Below are positions 5,960 to 13,951 of a DNA stretch of 26,829 bases, one piece after another. The DNA lies in the NCBI GenBank assembly GCA_964556895.1, contig CAZKYC010000063.1, forward strand, positions 1-26,829. The letters are read 5' to 3'. Source of the stretch: Hinthialibacter sp964556895 (lineage in GTDB: Bacteria; Hinthialibacterota; Hinthialibacteria; Hinthialibacterales; Hinthialibacteraceae). The position numbers and the translations under genes were made by a program. Under the pieces are notes generated by a model that saw only the letters and a program-made list of their open reading frames with translations, was not told the origin of the DNA and searched no databases. Each line of letters opens with the position of its first letter. Position 1 is the first letter of the stretch.

Positions 5960-7945
5960 ATGCGCAACGTAATTCTATTTTTCACGCTTTTCGTTCTCAT
6001 TCAAATCACTTCTTATGCGATCACTGTGTTTGTTTCGCCGAAAGGCGATGACAACAATCCAGGAAACCAAAACAAGCCCCTGCGGTCCATTCAACGGGCG
6101 ATTGATGTGACGCGGGCGGCTGGTGATGAAATAGAGAAATCGGTCGTTTTGCTGGAAGGCATGTATCCACTGGATCGCTCGATTCAAATCGGCCAGCGTG
6201 ACGTCAGTTTGTCGATTATTGCCGACAAACACAAAACCGCCCGCCTTGTCGGTGGAAAATTGATTACGGGATTTCAAAAAATAACCAATAAAGAGGCGTT
6301 AAACCGCTTGCCTGAATCAGCGCGAAACGCAGTCAGGCAGTGCGACCTGAAAGCGCAAGGAATCACTGACTACGGCGAACTGCAACTACGCGGGTTTGGC
6401 CGCCCAAACAACCCGTCCGCCATGGAACTGTTTATCAACGGTAAGGCGATGACTCTCGCCCGTTGGCCTAATACAGACTGGGCGACAATCGCTGACGTCC
6501 CCAATGGAAAAGACGGCGGGATGTTCACCTACGACGGTTCGCGGCCAGAGCGTTGGGCTAACGCGCCGGATATCTGGCTGCATGGCTATTGGACGCAAGA
6601 CTGGGCGGATTCATACACCGAAGTAAGCCGGATCGATACAAAACAAAAAGCGGTTCACACCAAAGACCCTCACGGCGTGTATGGCTACACCAAGGGCAAA
6701 CGCTGGCGCGCCATGAACCTACTGGAAGAACTCGATTCGCCAGGAGAGTACTACATTGACCGAAGCGAAGGCGTTTTGTATCTATTCCCGAGGGAATCGC
6801 TCAAGGGGGCGCAAGCGATTGTTTCAATTTTAGAAAAACCGATATTCGACATTCGCAATGCGAAAGACGTTACCATCAGCGGCTTGACGTTAGACTGCAG
6901 CCGCGGCAGCGGGATTGAAATTCGCGATTCGGAACATGTCAGAATCGCTGGATGCACCCTGCGAAACCTCGGTCAACGCGGCGTGACCATCAACGGCGGC
7001 AAGTTTACCAGCGTGATGAGTTGCGACATCTATGACGTTGGAGAAGGAGGAATCACCATTAACGGCGGCGACCGAAAGACGCTCACCCCCGCCAATCATT
7101 CCGCCGTGAATAATGATATCTACCGATACGCCCGTTGGGTGAGGACCTACCGCCCGGCGATTTCGCTGCAAGGCGTCGGCAACCGCATCGCCCATAACCG
7201 TATCCACGACGCGCCCCACACCGGCGTTTTATTCGGCGGCAACGACCACGCGCTTGAGTATAATGAAGTGTTTAATCTCTGTTGGGAAAGCGGCGACGTG
7301 GGCGCCTTTTATATTGGCCGAAATTGGACCATGCGCGGTCATCTGATTCGCCATAACTATTTCTATGACATCACCGGGCCTCACACTCACGGCGCCCAGG
7401 CGATTTATCTTGACGACGCTGCCAGCGGCGTGACCATGAGAGACAACATCTTTCGTAATGCTGACATTGGCGCTTTTATCGGCGGCGGACGCGACAACCG
7501 GGTCGAAAACAACCTCATGATCGACTGTGGATACGCCACTCACATCGATAAGCGCGGCAGGGGCTGGGCCCAGAAATACATCGTTAAAGGCGGCGGCTGG
7601 AAGATGTACGAAAAACTGAAGGAAGTCAATTATAAAGAGCCTCCCTACAGCGTTCGTTACCCAGAACTGGTTACGATTTTGAACGAGCGTCCCCATTACC
7701 CGGTCGGCAATGTCTTCGCCAACAATGTGTCATACAGCAAGAAATGGATGCGAAACCAAAGCGTGGATGAAGATGATCTATTGATGAAAGACAACTATCA
7801 TTTTGAACCTACAGACAATATCAATTGGGAGAAAGTGAAATTTCAATTGCCAAAAGACCACCCTGCATTAAACACAGGGTACAAACAAATTCCGTTTGAA
7901 AAAATTGGTTTGTTTACAGACGAGCATCGGAAATCCACCAGATAG
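5960..7945 (+). CDS. Secreted right-handed parallel beta-helix protein (GH141-like)
   Basis: 661 aa. The open frame extends upstream into nadD, but ATG 5960 is chosen because it begins a clear signal peptide (MRNVILFFTLFVLIQITSYA) and has a GGGGGA ribosome binding site about 8 nt upstream. The mature N-terminus FVSPKGDDNNPGNQNKP-LRSIQRAID is the usual entry strand of extracellular beta-helix enzymes. A middle region (ELFINGKAMTLARWPN, DSPGEYYIDRSEGVLYLFP) and the helix coils (DVTISGLTL, VRIAGCTLRNLGQRGVTING, GDVGAFYIGRNWT) resemble GH141 and related polysaccharide-active families. Specific activity is not certain; a lyase or a non-catalytic binding protein is possible. It lies 55 nt after nadD and is functionally unrelated to it, but fits the sulfatases elsewhere in the window. 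Confidence 0.75.
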   Translation: MRNVILFFTLFVLIQITSYAITVFVSPKGDDNNPGNQNKPLRSIQRAIDVTRAAGDEIEKSVVLLEGMYPLDRSIQIGQRDVSLSIIADKHKTARLVGGKLITGFQKITNKEALNRLPESARNAVRQCDLKAQGITDYGELQLRGFGRPNNPSAMELFINGKAMTLARWPNTDWATIADVPNGKDGGMFTYDGSRPERWANAPDIWLHGYWTQDWADSYTEVSRIDTKQKAVHTKDPHGVYGYTKGKRWRAMNLLEELDSPGEYYIDRSEGVLYLFPRESLKGAQAIVSILEKPIFDIRNAKDVTISGLTLDCSRGSGIEIRDSEHVRIAGCTLRNLGQRGVTINGGKFTSVMSCDIYDVGEGGITINGGDRKTLTPANHSAVNNDIYRYARWVRTYRPAISLQGVGNRIAHNRIHDAPHTGVLFGGNDHALEYNEVFNLCWESGDVGAFYIGRNWTMRGHLIRHNYFYDITGPHTHGAQAIYLDDAASGVTMRDNIFRNADIGAFIGGGRDNRVENNLMIDCGYATHIDKRGRGWAQKYIVKGGGWKMYEKLKEVNYKEPPYSVRYPELVTILNERPHYPVGNVFANNVSYSKKWMRNQSVDEDDLLMKDNYHFEPTDNINWEKVKFQLPKDHPALNTGYKQIPFEKIGLFTDEHRKSTR

Positions 7946-7969
7946 GGCGAGGTTTGTTAGGTTTGTTGT

Positions 7970-7999
7970 CGTCCCCCTTTTTTTAAGAAAAGGGGGACG
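7970..7999. terminator. 12-bp perfect hairpin downstream of the beta-helix gene
   Basis: CGTCCCCCTTTT (7970-7981) pairs perfectly with AAAAGGGGGACG (7988-7999) around a 6-nt loop, starting 25 nt after the beta-helix stop codon. There is no T-run after the stem on the plus strand. The very GC-rich segment that follows (about 8000-8085) may belong to the same intergenic repeat. Confidence 0.5.
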
Positions 8000-8107
8000 G
8001 CGCCCGGGCGGCAAGGGCAAGGAGACGCAACGCGGCGCCAGCCCTTGAAGGATTTGCCCAAACGCTGCGATAGATAGTGTTGGTCGATCAAATCAGTTTT
8101 GTGGCTA

Positions 8108-8191
8108 TCATTGTTGCCATAGACCATCAATTGGCGAATCATTAAACAGGATACGAAAAACATCAACATCAGGGTCGTATGTCGCTCTCAT
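8108..8191 (-). pseudogene. Truncated DUF2283-like gene (27 codons)
   Basis: On the minus strand an ATG at 8189-8191, with a GGAGAT ribosome binding site 5 nt upstream, opens a 27-codon frame starting MRATYDPDVDVFRILFND and then SPIDG before LWQQ and two consecutive stops (TGA, TAG). The M-x-x-x-YDP-x-VD-hydrophobic pattern is the start of the DUF2283 family, whose members are normally about 60-70 aa and continue with a hydrophobic DYD-x-x-G motif. That second half is missing here in all three frames; the sequence changes to GC-rich repeat-like DNA. DUF2283 genes often accompany DUF4258 genes in small two-gene modules, but no DUF4258 partner is visible. The intact start suggests recent truncation. 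Confidence 0.55.
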
Positions 8192-8250
8192 TCTGATCTC
8201 CAGCGTTTATAGGCTTTCATTGGTGGGTTAAGAACTCACCCTGCAATAAC

Positions 8251-9102
8251 CTACATCTTCACGGCCTTGCCGGGGTAGTGGCGCACCATCAGCGGCTGGT
8301 CTTCGAGGGCGGGGAAGTTCGCGCCCGGGTGGTTGGCCTCTTCGACGGCGCGCTCAATCTCTTCATCTGTGAACCCATAATCAAGCGCACGGCCAATGTT
8401 GGCTGACGGCAACATGCCAATTCGCGCGCGGTCGTCTTCATTTTGGAACAGATAACAATGCAGGCGCTCTTTACCGCCGATGTAGATTCCAAGGTCGCGG
8501 TCGACGCCCACGTCCATCACATAGTCGATAAAGTAGCCCGGGGCTTCGCCGCATGGCGAACGCTGATGAATCAACAAATGCGCCCGGTTGCCGTCAGCGG
8601 CGTTTAGCCCGGTGATATAGAGCGACGCGTCAGGAAAATAATTCAGAAACTGCTTCGCCCGCTCTGATTCGATGCCGATTTGATAGACAGATTGTGGATC
8701 AATTTTGCTCTCAGCGATGCGGATCCGAACACGAAAATGATCAATGATGGGGATCGACAAGCCCGCCGCCAGCGCAATCATAATGGTCAGAAGCAACGGA
8801 GTCGCCAGAAAAAAATACGGGACGATAAATAAGATAATGGTCATCGCGCCGGCGGATATCCAGCGGTCTTTGATTTCAGCCACAAGGGTCCGTTTTTCCC
8901 AATTCAGGATGAGGTCAATTGGCCACCAAAAAAAGATGAACCCCAGCGAGGTGAAATAAAACTTATAAATCATCTCGGGGTATTTTGAATACTCAGCGGG
9001 GATCAAGACAGGGTCAGTATTGTTCAATATAAATATAAACAACGTGATTGCGCTGGCTGACGACAGAAAGATCAGCGTGCCGTTTGGCGACATTCTTCCC
9101 AT
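8251..9102 (-). CDS. Unidentified four-helix membrane protein with a soluble C-terminal domain
   Basis: I do not recognise this 283-aa protein. It has four probable membrane segments, at about residues 9-27, 46-66, 82-100 and 101-121; the last two are nearly continuous and could be a hairpin. After residue 125 comes a soluble region of about 155 aa. It contains SIYQIG-like and DASLYITGLNA segments, a conserved-looking RAHLLIHQRSPCGEAPGYF stretch, and an acidic C-terminal helix (FTDEEIERAVEEAN). No catalytic motif is evident. The start could be ATG 9102 or the in-frame ATG at 9093; neither has a convincing ribosome binding site. It is divergent from the aminotransferase gene. Codon usage resembles its neighbours, so it is likely a real gene. 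Confidence 0.7.
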   Translation of the reverse strand: MGRMSPNGTLIFLSSASAITLFIFILNNTDPVLIPAEYSKYPEMIYKFYFTSLGFIFFWWPIDLILNWEKRTLVAEIKDRWISAGAMTIILFIVPYFFLATPLLLTIMIALAAGLSIPIIDHFRVRIRIAESKIDPQSVYQIGIESERAKQFLNYFPDASLYITGLNAADGNRAHLLIHQRSPCGEAPGYFIDYVMDVGVDRDLGIYIGGKERLHCYLFQNEDDRARIGMLPSANIGRALDYGFTDEEIERAVEEANHPGANFPALEDQPLMVRHYPGKAVKM

Positions 9103-9197
9103 GGCGGCCCCATTGCGCTTGGCGTTTTTTTGGATTAAGCAATACTTAAGATGTATAGGGTAGATGGTAACACAACACCAGGTAGGGCTGTCAATTC

Positions 9198-10481
9198 ATG
9201 AACAACAAAAGTTGGTGCAATCGCTTTTCTGAAGCCGGGAAACGGACCGCCGCGCCCGAAATCAGCTGGCTCATGGCCCAAGCGCTTGAGACGCCGGGCT
9301 TGATCTCGCTTGCCGCCGGGTTTGTCGACCAAGAATCGCTGCCTCACGAGTTGGTTTCGAGCGAAGTCGCCGAACTGTTGAGCGAACCGGTTTGCGGCCG
9401 CGCCATGCTCCAATATGGAACCACCCAAGGCGACGAAGGGCTGCGCCGCATGCTCAATCAGCGGTTGCATGAAGAGGGAGTTTTGAATTCTGGCGCTTCA
9501 ATCGACCCGTCACACTTTATTATGGGGTCAGGCTCACAGCAGATTCTCTATCTGTTGGCTGAAACCATGTTGGATGAAGGCGACATCGTTTTGATGGAAG
9601 CGCCGACTTATTTTGTCGTGCTTGGCGCGATGCAGTCTCGCGGCGCCCAGCCGGTTGGAATCGATATTGATGAAGGCGGGTTGGTTCCCGAAAAACTCGA
9701 TCGAACGCTTGGTGAATTAGAATCAATAGGCCAACTTGAGCGCGTCAAACTGTTGTATTGCATGACCTATGCAGGCAACCCGCATGGGGTGACCTTAAAA
9801 GAAGAACGCCGCCCCGTCATTTTGAATATTTTACGACAATACCGCGAGCGTGGGTATTCCATTCTCTTATTAGAAGACGCTGCCTATCGGCGCTTGAATT
9901 ACACCGCGCCGCCTGCGCCAATCAAATCACTGGACGTTGAAAATGACCTGGTGGTATACACCGAGTCGTTCTCAAAATCGCTTTCGCCGGGATTGCGCCT
10001 CGGCTTTGGCGTCGGCCCCAAAGACATCATTGACAAGTTGATCCACATCAAAGGCAACCACGACTTTGGCAGCAGCAACATGAGCCAGATGATTTTAAAG
10101 CGCATTCTCGAAGTGGGCGCCTTCGACCGCCATGTCGAGATGCTTCGGTTGTTGTATGAGAAAAAATGCAGCATCGCCCTCAATGTGTTTTCAACCACCA
10201 TGCCGGCGGGCTCGGCGCTACCGCACCCGCATGGAGGGTTTTATATCTGGGCGACTTTGCCTGATGAATTTGACACGGGGCCGAAGAGTGAAATCTTCCA
10301 ACAGGCGGTCCAGTCAAAGGTTCTCTATGTACCAGGGTCATTGTGTTATTCGTCTGACCGTCCTGAGTCAAAGTGTTCGTCGTCCATGCGAATTTCGTAT
10401 GGTCAGATCGGCCAAGAAGCGCTGAAAGAAGGCTGTGAGCGACTGGCGGGCGTGTTGTCCCAGTTTGTCGCCGCGGGCTAA
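9198..10481 (+). CDS. PLP-dependent class I/II aminotransferase (LysN/MocR-type fold)
   Basis: 427-aa fold-type I aminotransferase. Landmarks: LISLAAGFVDQESLP at the N-terminus, LQYGTTQGDEGLR (about residues 71-83), the PLP-contact YAGNPHG (Asn194-Pro195), EDAAYRRL (Asp227 contacting the pyridine nitrogen, Tyr230), and SFSK with the Schiff-base Lys260 in SFSKSLSPGLRLGFG. The C-terminal HPHGGFYIWATLP contributes to substrate binding. The pattern is closest to the 2-aminoadipate/aromatic group related to MocR regulators, but there is no DNA-binding domain. The substrate cannot be fixed. There is no strong ribosome binding site before 9198. The next gene starts 11 nt after this stop, with its Shine-Dalgarno overlapping the stop codon. 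Confidence 0.88.
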   Translation: MNNKSWCNRFSEAGKRTAAPEISWLMAQALETPGLISLAAGFVDQESLPHELVSSEVAELLSEPVCGRAMLQYGTTQGDEGLRRMLNQRLHEEGVLNSGASIDPSHFIMGSGSQQILYLLAETMLDEGDIVLMEAPTYFVVLGAMQSRGAQPVGIDIDEGGLVPEKLDRTLGELESIGQLERVKLLYCMTYAGNPHGVTLKEERRPVILNILRQYRERGYSILLLEDAAYRRLNYTAPPAPIKSLDVENDLVVYTESFSKSLSPGLRLGFGVGPKDIIDKLIHIKGNHDFGSSNMSQMILKRILEVGAFDRHVEMLRLLYEKKCSIALNVFSTTMPAGSALPHPHGGFYIWATLPDEFDTGPKSEIFQQAVQSKVLYVPGSLCYSSDRPESKCSSSMRISYGQIGQEALKEGCERLAGVLSQFVAAG

Positions 10482-10492
10482 GGAGGCCTACC

Positions 10493-10915
10493 TTGCCGTT
10501 TGATGTGACGGATACCGTTTTGATAGTCGTTGGTTCAGAACTAGTCCCTGAAGAAAAAGACCGGCCGATGGCCTATCGCCTCAAACAGGCGTTAGATGTA
10601 TATGGCGATGACCGCTTCAAAAAAGCGATTGTTGTCTCTGATCATTGGTATCTTGAAAACCCGATCTTTCAAGCCTGCCCGACCATTATTCTCGGTGGGG
10701 CGGGCGTCAACCAGGCCGCAGCGGAATTTTTTAACCGCATCCCTCTGGTGTGGTCGAGTGGAGAACGCGCCTTTGTTCACTTTACCTTGAGTGACGGCGA
10801 AGCCAAATCAGCCATCTGGGGCCTAACCGGGCAGGGAACCACCGAAGCCCTCGAAACCTTCATCACTGACGGCTACTTAGAGCAATTTATCACCCGCGTG
10901 TGGAAACAAGCATAA
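10493..10915 (+). CDS. Unknown 140-aa protein, TTG start, coupled to the aminotransferase
   Basis: I do not recognise a named family. The start is TTG 10493: a perfect AGGAGG (10481-10486) overlaps the aminotransferase stop codon and lies 6 nt upstream, and there is no in-frame ATG nearby. This arrangement implies translational coupling. The protein has alternating hydrophobic strands (VLIVVGSE, KAIVVSD, PTIILGGAGVN) and looks like a small Rossmann-like alpha/beta domain. GGAGVNQAAAEF and WGLTGQGTTEALETFI could be phosphate- or ligand-binding loops. There is no signal peptide or membrane segment. The tight link suggests a role with the aminotransferase, but none can be named. Confidence 0.75.
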   Translation: MPFDVTDTVLIVVGSELVPEEKDRPMAYRLKQALDVYGDDRFKKAIVVSDHWYLENPIFQACPTIILGGAGVNQAAAEFFNRIPLVWSSGERAFVHFTLSDGEAKSAIWGLTGQGTTEALETFITDGYLEQFITRVWKQA

Positions 10916-11062
10916 GTTCAAATACTATAGATTATTGTGAAAGATTTGTGAGAAAGGTGTAAGCGGCGCTTCCCCTGCCTTACGAAATAGAGCGTCGGCG
11001 TGTAATATATAGTTTCAATAAATTGCCTGAAAGAGTAATAAATCCAAGACACATATAAAGTT

Positions 11063-11092
11063 GCGCCATCCGATAGATCATGATCGGCGCGC
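11063..11092 (+). promoter_or_regulatory. Imperfect inverted repeat upstream of gap
   Basis: CCGAT (11070-11074) and ATCGG (11083-11087) flank 8 nt, with outer GCGC arms at 11063-11066 and 11089-11092. It lies 40-70 nt before gap, next to a TATACA hexamer (11093-11098). It may be a leader hairpin or an operator; no convincing -35 box was found for the gap promoter. Confidence 0.3.
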
Positions 11093-11105
11093 TATACAAA
11101 ACAGC

Positions 11106-11119
11106 GTGTGATATCACAC
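11106..11119. promoter_or_regulatory. 14-bp perfect palindrome abutting the gap ribosome binding site
   Basis: GTGTGATATCACAC is a perfect palindrome that ends directly before the AGGAGGAA ribosome binding site of gap (about 11120-11127). Its half-sites resemble CRP/FNR-type TGTGA/TCACA but are separated by only 2 bp instead of 6, so it is not a standard CRP site. It could bind a repressor or occlude ribosome access. Confidence 0.5.
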
Positions 11120-11131
11120 AGGAGGAACAAA

Positions 11132-12127
11132 ATGGCTGTAAAAATTGGAATTAACGGATTCGGACGCATTGGCCGCTTGGTCGCACGCGCCGCACTCGCC
11201 AAGGGCGAAATCGAGATTGTCGGCATCAACGACCTCACCGATTCAAAAACCTTGGCCCACCTGTTTAAATACGACTCCATCCACGGTATTTACCCAGGCG
11301 AAGTCAAAGATGAAGGCGGAGCGATTTCTGTTGACGGTAAGAAAATTCCCGTTACAGCAGAAAAAGACCCAGCCAACCTGCCGTGGGCCAAAGTCGGCGC
11401 AGAAATTGTCGTCGAATCAACCGGTATCTTCACCGCCCGCGAAAAAGCTGCGCTTCACATGAAAGCCGGCGCCAAGAAAGTCATTATCAGCGCGCCGTCA
11501 AAAGACGCTGACGTGACCGTCGTGTTTGGCGTGAATGACAACGACTATGACGCCGCGAAGCATGATATTCTGTCAAACGCTTCCTGCACCACCAACTGTC
11601 TGGCGCCTGTCGCCAAAGTCATCCATGACAATTGGGGAATCAAGCGCGGTTTGATGACCACCATTCACTCATACACCAACGACCAGCGCATTCTCGACTT
11701 TCCCCACTCTGACCTGCGCCGCGCCCGCGCCGCCGCGATGAGCATGATCCCGACCAAGACCGGCGCTGCGGCGGCCATTGGTTTGGTTATGCCAGACCTG
11801 AAAGGCAAGATGGACGGTTTTGCGATTCGCGTCCCGACCCCGAACGTCTCTGTCGTTGACTTGAGCGCCGAACTCGGCAAGAACGCGACGGTTGATGAAA
11901 TCAACGCTGCCGTGAAGGCTGCTGCGAACGGCCCCATGAAGGGCGTTCTTTCATACGAAGAAGACCCATTGGTTTCGACCGACTTTATCGGCAACCCGCA
12001 TTCCTCATGCTTCGACCCGGGCTACACCCGCGTCATGGAAGGCAACTTCATTAAGATTTTGTCGTGGTATGACAACGAATGGGGCTTCTCAAACCGCGTG
12101 ATTGACCTGATCAACAAAATCGCCTAA
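11132..12127 (+). CDS. gap: Glyceraldehyde-3-phosphate dehydrogenase, type I
   Basis: 331-aa glycolytic enzyme converting glyceraldehyde-3-phosphate, NAD and phosphate to 1,3-bisphosphoglycerate. ATG 11132 is chosen over an upstream in-frame ATG at 11108 because AGGAGGAA lies just before it and the protein then begins MAVKIGINGFGRIGR, the canonical N-terminus. The NAD-binding motif GINGFGRIG is followed by Asp34, which favours NAD over NADP. The catalytic site SNASCTTNCLAP has Cys152, and His179 lies in TTIHSYT. The C-terminus WYDNEWGFSNRVIDL is typical. pgk follows after 112 nt that include a strong hairpin, so the pair may be only partly cotranscribed. Confidence 0.97.
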   Translation: MAVKIGINGFGRIGRLVARAALAKGEIEIVGINDLTDSKTLAHLFKYDSIHGIYPGEVKDEGGAISVDGKKIPVTAEKDPANLPWAKVGAEIVVESTGIFTAREKAALHMKAGAKKVIISAPSKDADVTVVFGVNDNDYDAAKHDILSNASCTTNCLAPVAKVIHDNWGIKRGLMTTIHSYTNDQRILDFPHSDLRRARAAAMSMIPTKTGAAAAIGLVMPDLKGKMDGFAIRVPTPNVSVVDLSAELGKNATVDEINAAVKAAANGPMKGVLSYEEDPLVSTDFIGNPHSSCFDPGYTRVMEGNFIKILSWYDNEWGFSNRVIDLINKIA

Positions 12128-12152
12128 GCGGTTTTTGCATAACATTTCTTTG

Positions 12153-12184
12153 CGGGGCCGTCTCGAGTGAGGCGGCCCCGTTTT
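12153..12184 (+). terminator. Intrinsic terminator or attenuator between gap and pgk
   Basis: CGGGGCCG (12153-12160) pairs with CGGCCCCG (12173-12180), extended by four further pairs (TCTC with GAGG, one wobble) to a 12-bp stem with a GAGT loop, followed by TTTT. It lies 26 nt after the gap stop codon. Confidence 0.75.
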
Positions 12185-12239
12185 CCCGGTTGGGCCTCGG
12201 GGGAGCGCCCGGCAATCTCATCATGATAAGGACCAAACC

Positions 12240-13427
12240 ATGAAGAAAAAAACCATTGACGACATTACCCCACAGGGAAAACGCGTCCTCATTCGCGTTG
12301 ATTTTAATGTCCCGCTTGATGACAGCCGAAATGTTGCCGATGACACCCGAATTCGCGCCGCGTTGCCGACCATTCAGACCTTGATCGACAAAGGCGCGCG
12401 TGTGATTTTGATGTCTCACCTGGGGCGCCCCAAAGGCCAGGTCAAAGAAGAATTTCGTCTCAAACCCGCTGGCGACAAACTCGCCGAACTGTTAGGCAAG
12501 CCGGTCAAATCACTCACCGAGTGTGTCGGCGATGCAGTCAAAGCCGAAGTCAACGCCATGAGCGACGGCGAGGTTGTGCTGCTCGAAAACCTTCGCTTTC
12601 ACGCCGAAGAAGAAGGCAATGATGAAGGCTTCTGTAAGCAACTGGCCGAACTAGGCGATTTGTACGTCAATGACGCGTTTGGCACGGCCCACCGCGCCCA
12701 CGCCTCGACCGAAGGCGTGACCAAGTTTTTTGCCGCCAATGTTGCGGGTTACTTAATGAAAAAAGAAATAGATTATCTCGTCTCGGCGCTCGATAGCCCT
12801 GCGCGTCCGTTCATCGCCATTTTGGGCGGCCTGAAAATCTCCGGCAAGATTGACGTAATCCAAAACCTGCTTGATAAAGTCGACGGCATCATGATTGGCG
12901 GCGCGATGGCGTATACCCTGCTCAAAGTCAAAGGCGTTGAGGTGGGCGACTCAATCGTCGAGACCGAAAAACTCGACGTCGCCAAAGACGTTATCAACGC
13001 GGTCGAGGAAAAGGGCGTGAAGTTTCTGTTGCCCTGCGACCACAAGGCCGCGGCTGAAGTCAGCGACGGCGTTGAACCGCAAACCATTAACGAAGAGAAC
13101 ATTCCCGCTGGGCTCAAGGGCATCGACATTGGCCCGGCCACGATTGAGGCGTATAGCAAAGAGATCGCGGCGGCGAAGACCATCGTCTGGAACGGCCCCA
13201 TGGGCGTATTTGAGATTCCCGCCTTTGCCGAAGGCACCATGAAAATCGCTAATGCGGTGGCCAATTCCGGCTCGGTTTCAATCGTCGGCGGCGGCGACTC
13301 GGTCTCAGCGGTTCACAAGGCGGGCGTTAGCGATAAAATTACTCACATTAGTACTGGCGGCGGCGCATCGCTGGAACTGTTGGAAGGCAAAGAACTTCCC
13401 GGCCTGGCCGCGCTGTCAGACGCCTAG
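12240..13427 (+). CDS. pgk: Phosphoglycerate kinase
   Basis: 395-aa glycolytic kinase transferring phosphate from 1,3-bisphosphoglycerate to ADP. The family signature RVDFNVPLD is at residues 19-27, SHLGRPKG at 59-66, and EGVTKFFAANVAGYLMKKE marks the end of the N-domain. The nucleotide-binding C-domain has AILGGLKISGKIDVI, WNGPMGVFE and GGGDSVSAV (usually GGGDT or GGGDS), ending with STGGGASLELLEGKELPG. The ribosome binding site is AAGGA, 9 nt upstream. Length and motifs are normal. secG follows 15 nt later; the tpiA gene often found between pgk and secG is missing here. Confidence 0.97.
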   Translation: MKKKTIDDITPQGKRVLIRVDFNVPLDDSRNVADDTRIRAALPTIQTLIDKGARVILMSHLGRPKGQVKEEFRLKPAGDKLAELLGKPVKSLTECVGDAVKAEVNAMSDGEVVLLENLRFHAEEEGNDEGFCKQLAELGDLYVNDAFGTAHRAHASTEGVTKFFAANVAGYLMKKEIDYLVSALDSPARPFIAILGGLKISGKIDVIQNLLDKVDGIMIGGAMAYTLLKVKGVEVGDSIVETEKLDVAKDVINAVEEKGVKFLLPCDHKAAAEVSDGVEPQTINEENIPAGLKGIDIGPATIEAYSKEIAAAKTIVWNGPMGVFEIPAFAEGTMKIANAVANSGSVSIVGGGDSVSAVHKAGVSDKITHISTGGGASLELLEGKELPGLAALSDA

Positions 13428-13442
13428 CGAGGAGCCTCTAAA

Positions 13443-13814
13443 ATGTTTTATCTGTTGAGCATCATACAAATCTTTATCTGTGTTGCGTTAATTTTCTTTG
13501 TTTTGATTCAGTCAAACAAAGGCATGGGGCTGGCTGGCGCCTTCGGGTCTGTCGGCGGCGCTGACAGCGTATTCGCTTCTGGCGGGATGAACATTCTGGT
13601 CAAGATCACGCTTGGCCTCGCGATTGTGTTTGCGCTCAATAGCCTGGCGCTGACTATCATCACACCGCCAGGCGGTCAACGCAGCCTCCTAGAAGACGAC
13701 GCCAACCTGGTGGGTCCGACGCTGAATGAGCTAGTTGAACAATCGCAGGAAGGCGTTGATACCACCCTGCCCGCGCAAGGCGGCGACACGGAACAACCCG
13801 CTCCACAAGAATAG
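13443..13814 (+). CDS. secG: Preprotein translocase subunit SecG
   Basis: Small inner-membrane subunit of the SecYEG channel. The 123-aa protein has the family layout: a first membrane helix at about residues 3-22 (LLSIIQIFICVALIFFVLIQ), a conserved cytoplasmic loop SNKGMGLAGAFGSVGGADSVF, and a second helix at about 50-74 (ILVKITLGLAIVFALNSLAL). It ends in an acidic, Gln-rich tail. The ribosome binding site GAGGAG lies about 10 nt before ATG 13443. It is the last gene of the gap-pgk-secG cluster and is followed by an intrinsic terminator. Confidence 0.93.
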   Translation: MFYLLSIIQIFICVALIFFVLIQSNKGMGLAGAFGSVGGADSVFASGGMNILVKITLGLAIVFALNSLALTIITPPGGQRSLLEDDANLVGPTLNELVEQSQEGVDTTLPAQGGDTEQPAPQE

Positions 13815-13840
13815 ATTGCAGATCACATAATGACCACTCG

Positions 13841-13869
13841 AACAGCCTGGGTTTTCTCAGGCTGTTTTT
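13841..13869 (+). terminator. Rho-independent terminator after secG
   Basis: ACAGCCTG (13842-13849) pairs perfectly with CAGGCTGT (13858-13865) around an 8-nt loop and is followed by a run of T. It lies 27 nt after the secG stop codon and closes the gap-pgk-secG unit. Confidence 0.9.
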
Positions 13870-13951
13870 GTTTGTTTGCGACATAGACTAAAGGCTTGGC
13901 GGCGCGTCGCTTTGCGCTAGCATCAGGGTTCAGAAACAGTTTCTCATCCGT

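Larger units (their letters stand above)
7946..8250. other. Convergent intergenic region with repeat and gene remnant
   Basis: It holds the hairpin at 7970-7999, a GC-rich segment to about 8085, and the truncated DUF2283 gene at 8108-8191 on the minus strand. A 70-codon minus-strand frame (7957-8169) crosses all of these and has no start signal, so it is not called. Confidence 0.5.

Noticed and set aside
7957..8169. 70-codon minus-strand frame after the beta-helix gene
   Set aside because: It runs through a DUF2283 remnant in the wrong frame, GC-rich repeat-like DNA and a hairpin. There is no start signal, and the overlapping DUF2283 frame has a better one.
11106..11119. CRP-binding site upstream of gap
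   Set aside because: The half-sites are separated by 2 bp rather than the 6 bp required for CRP or the 4 bp of FNR.
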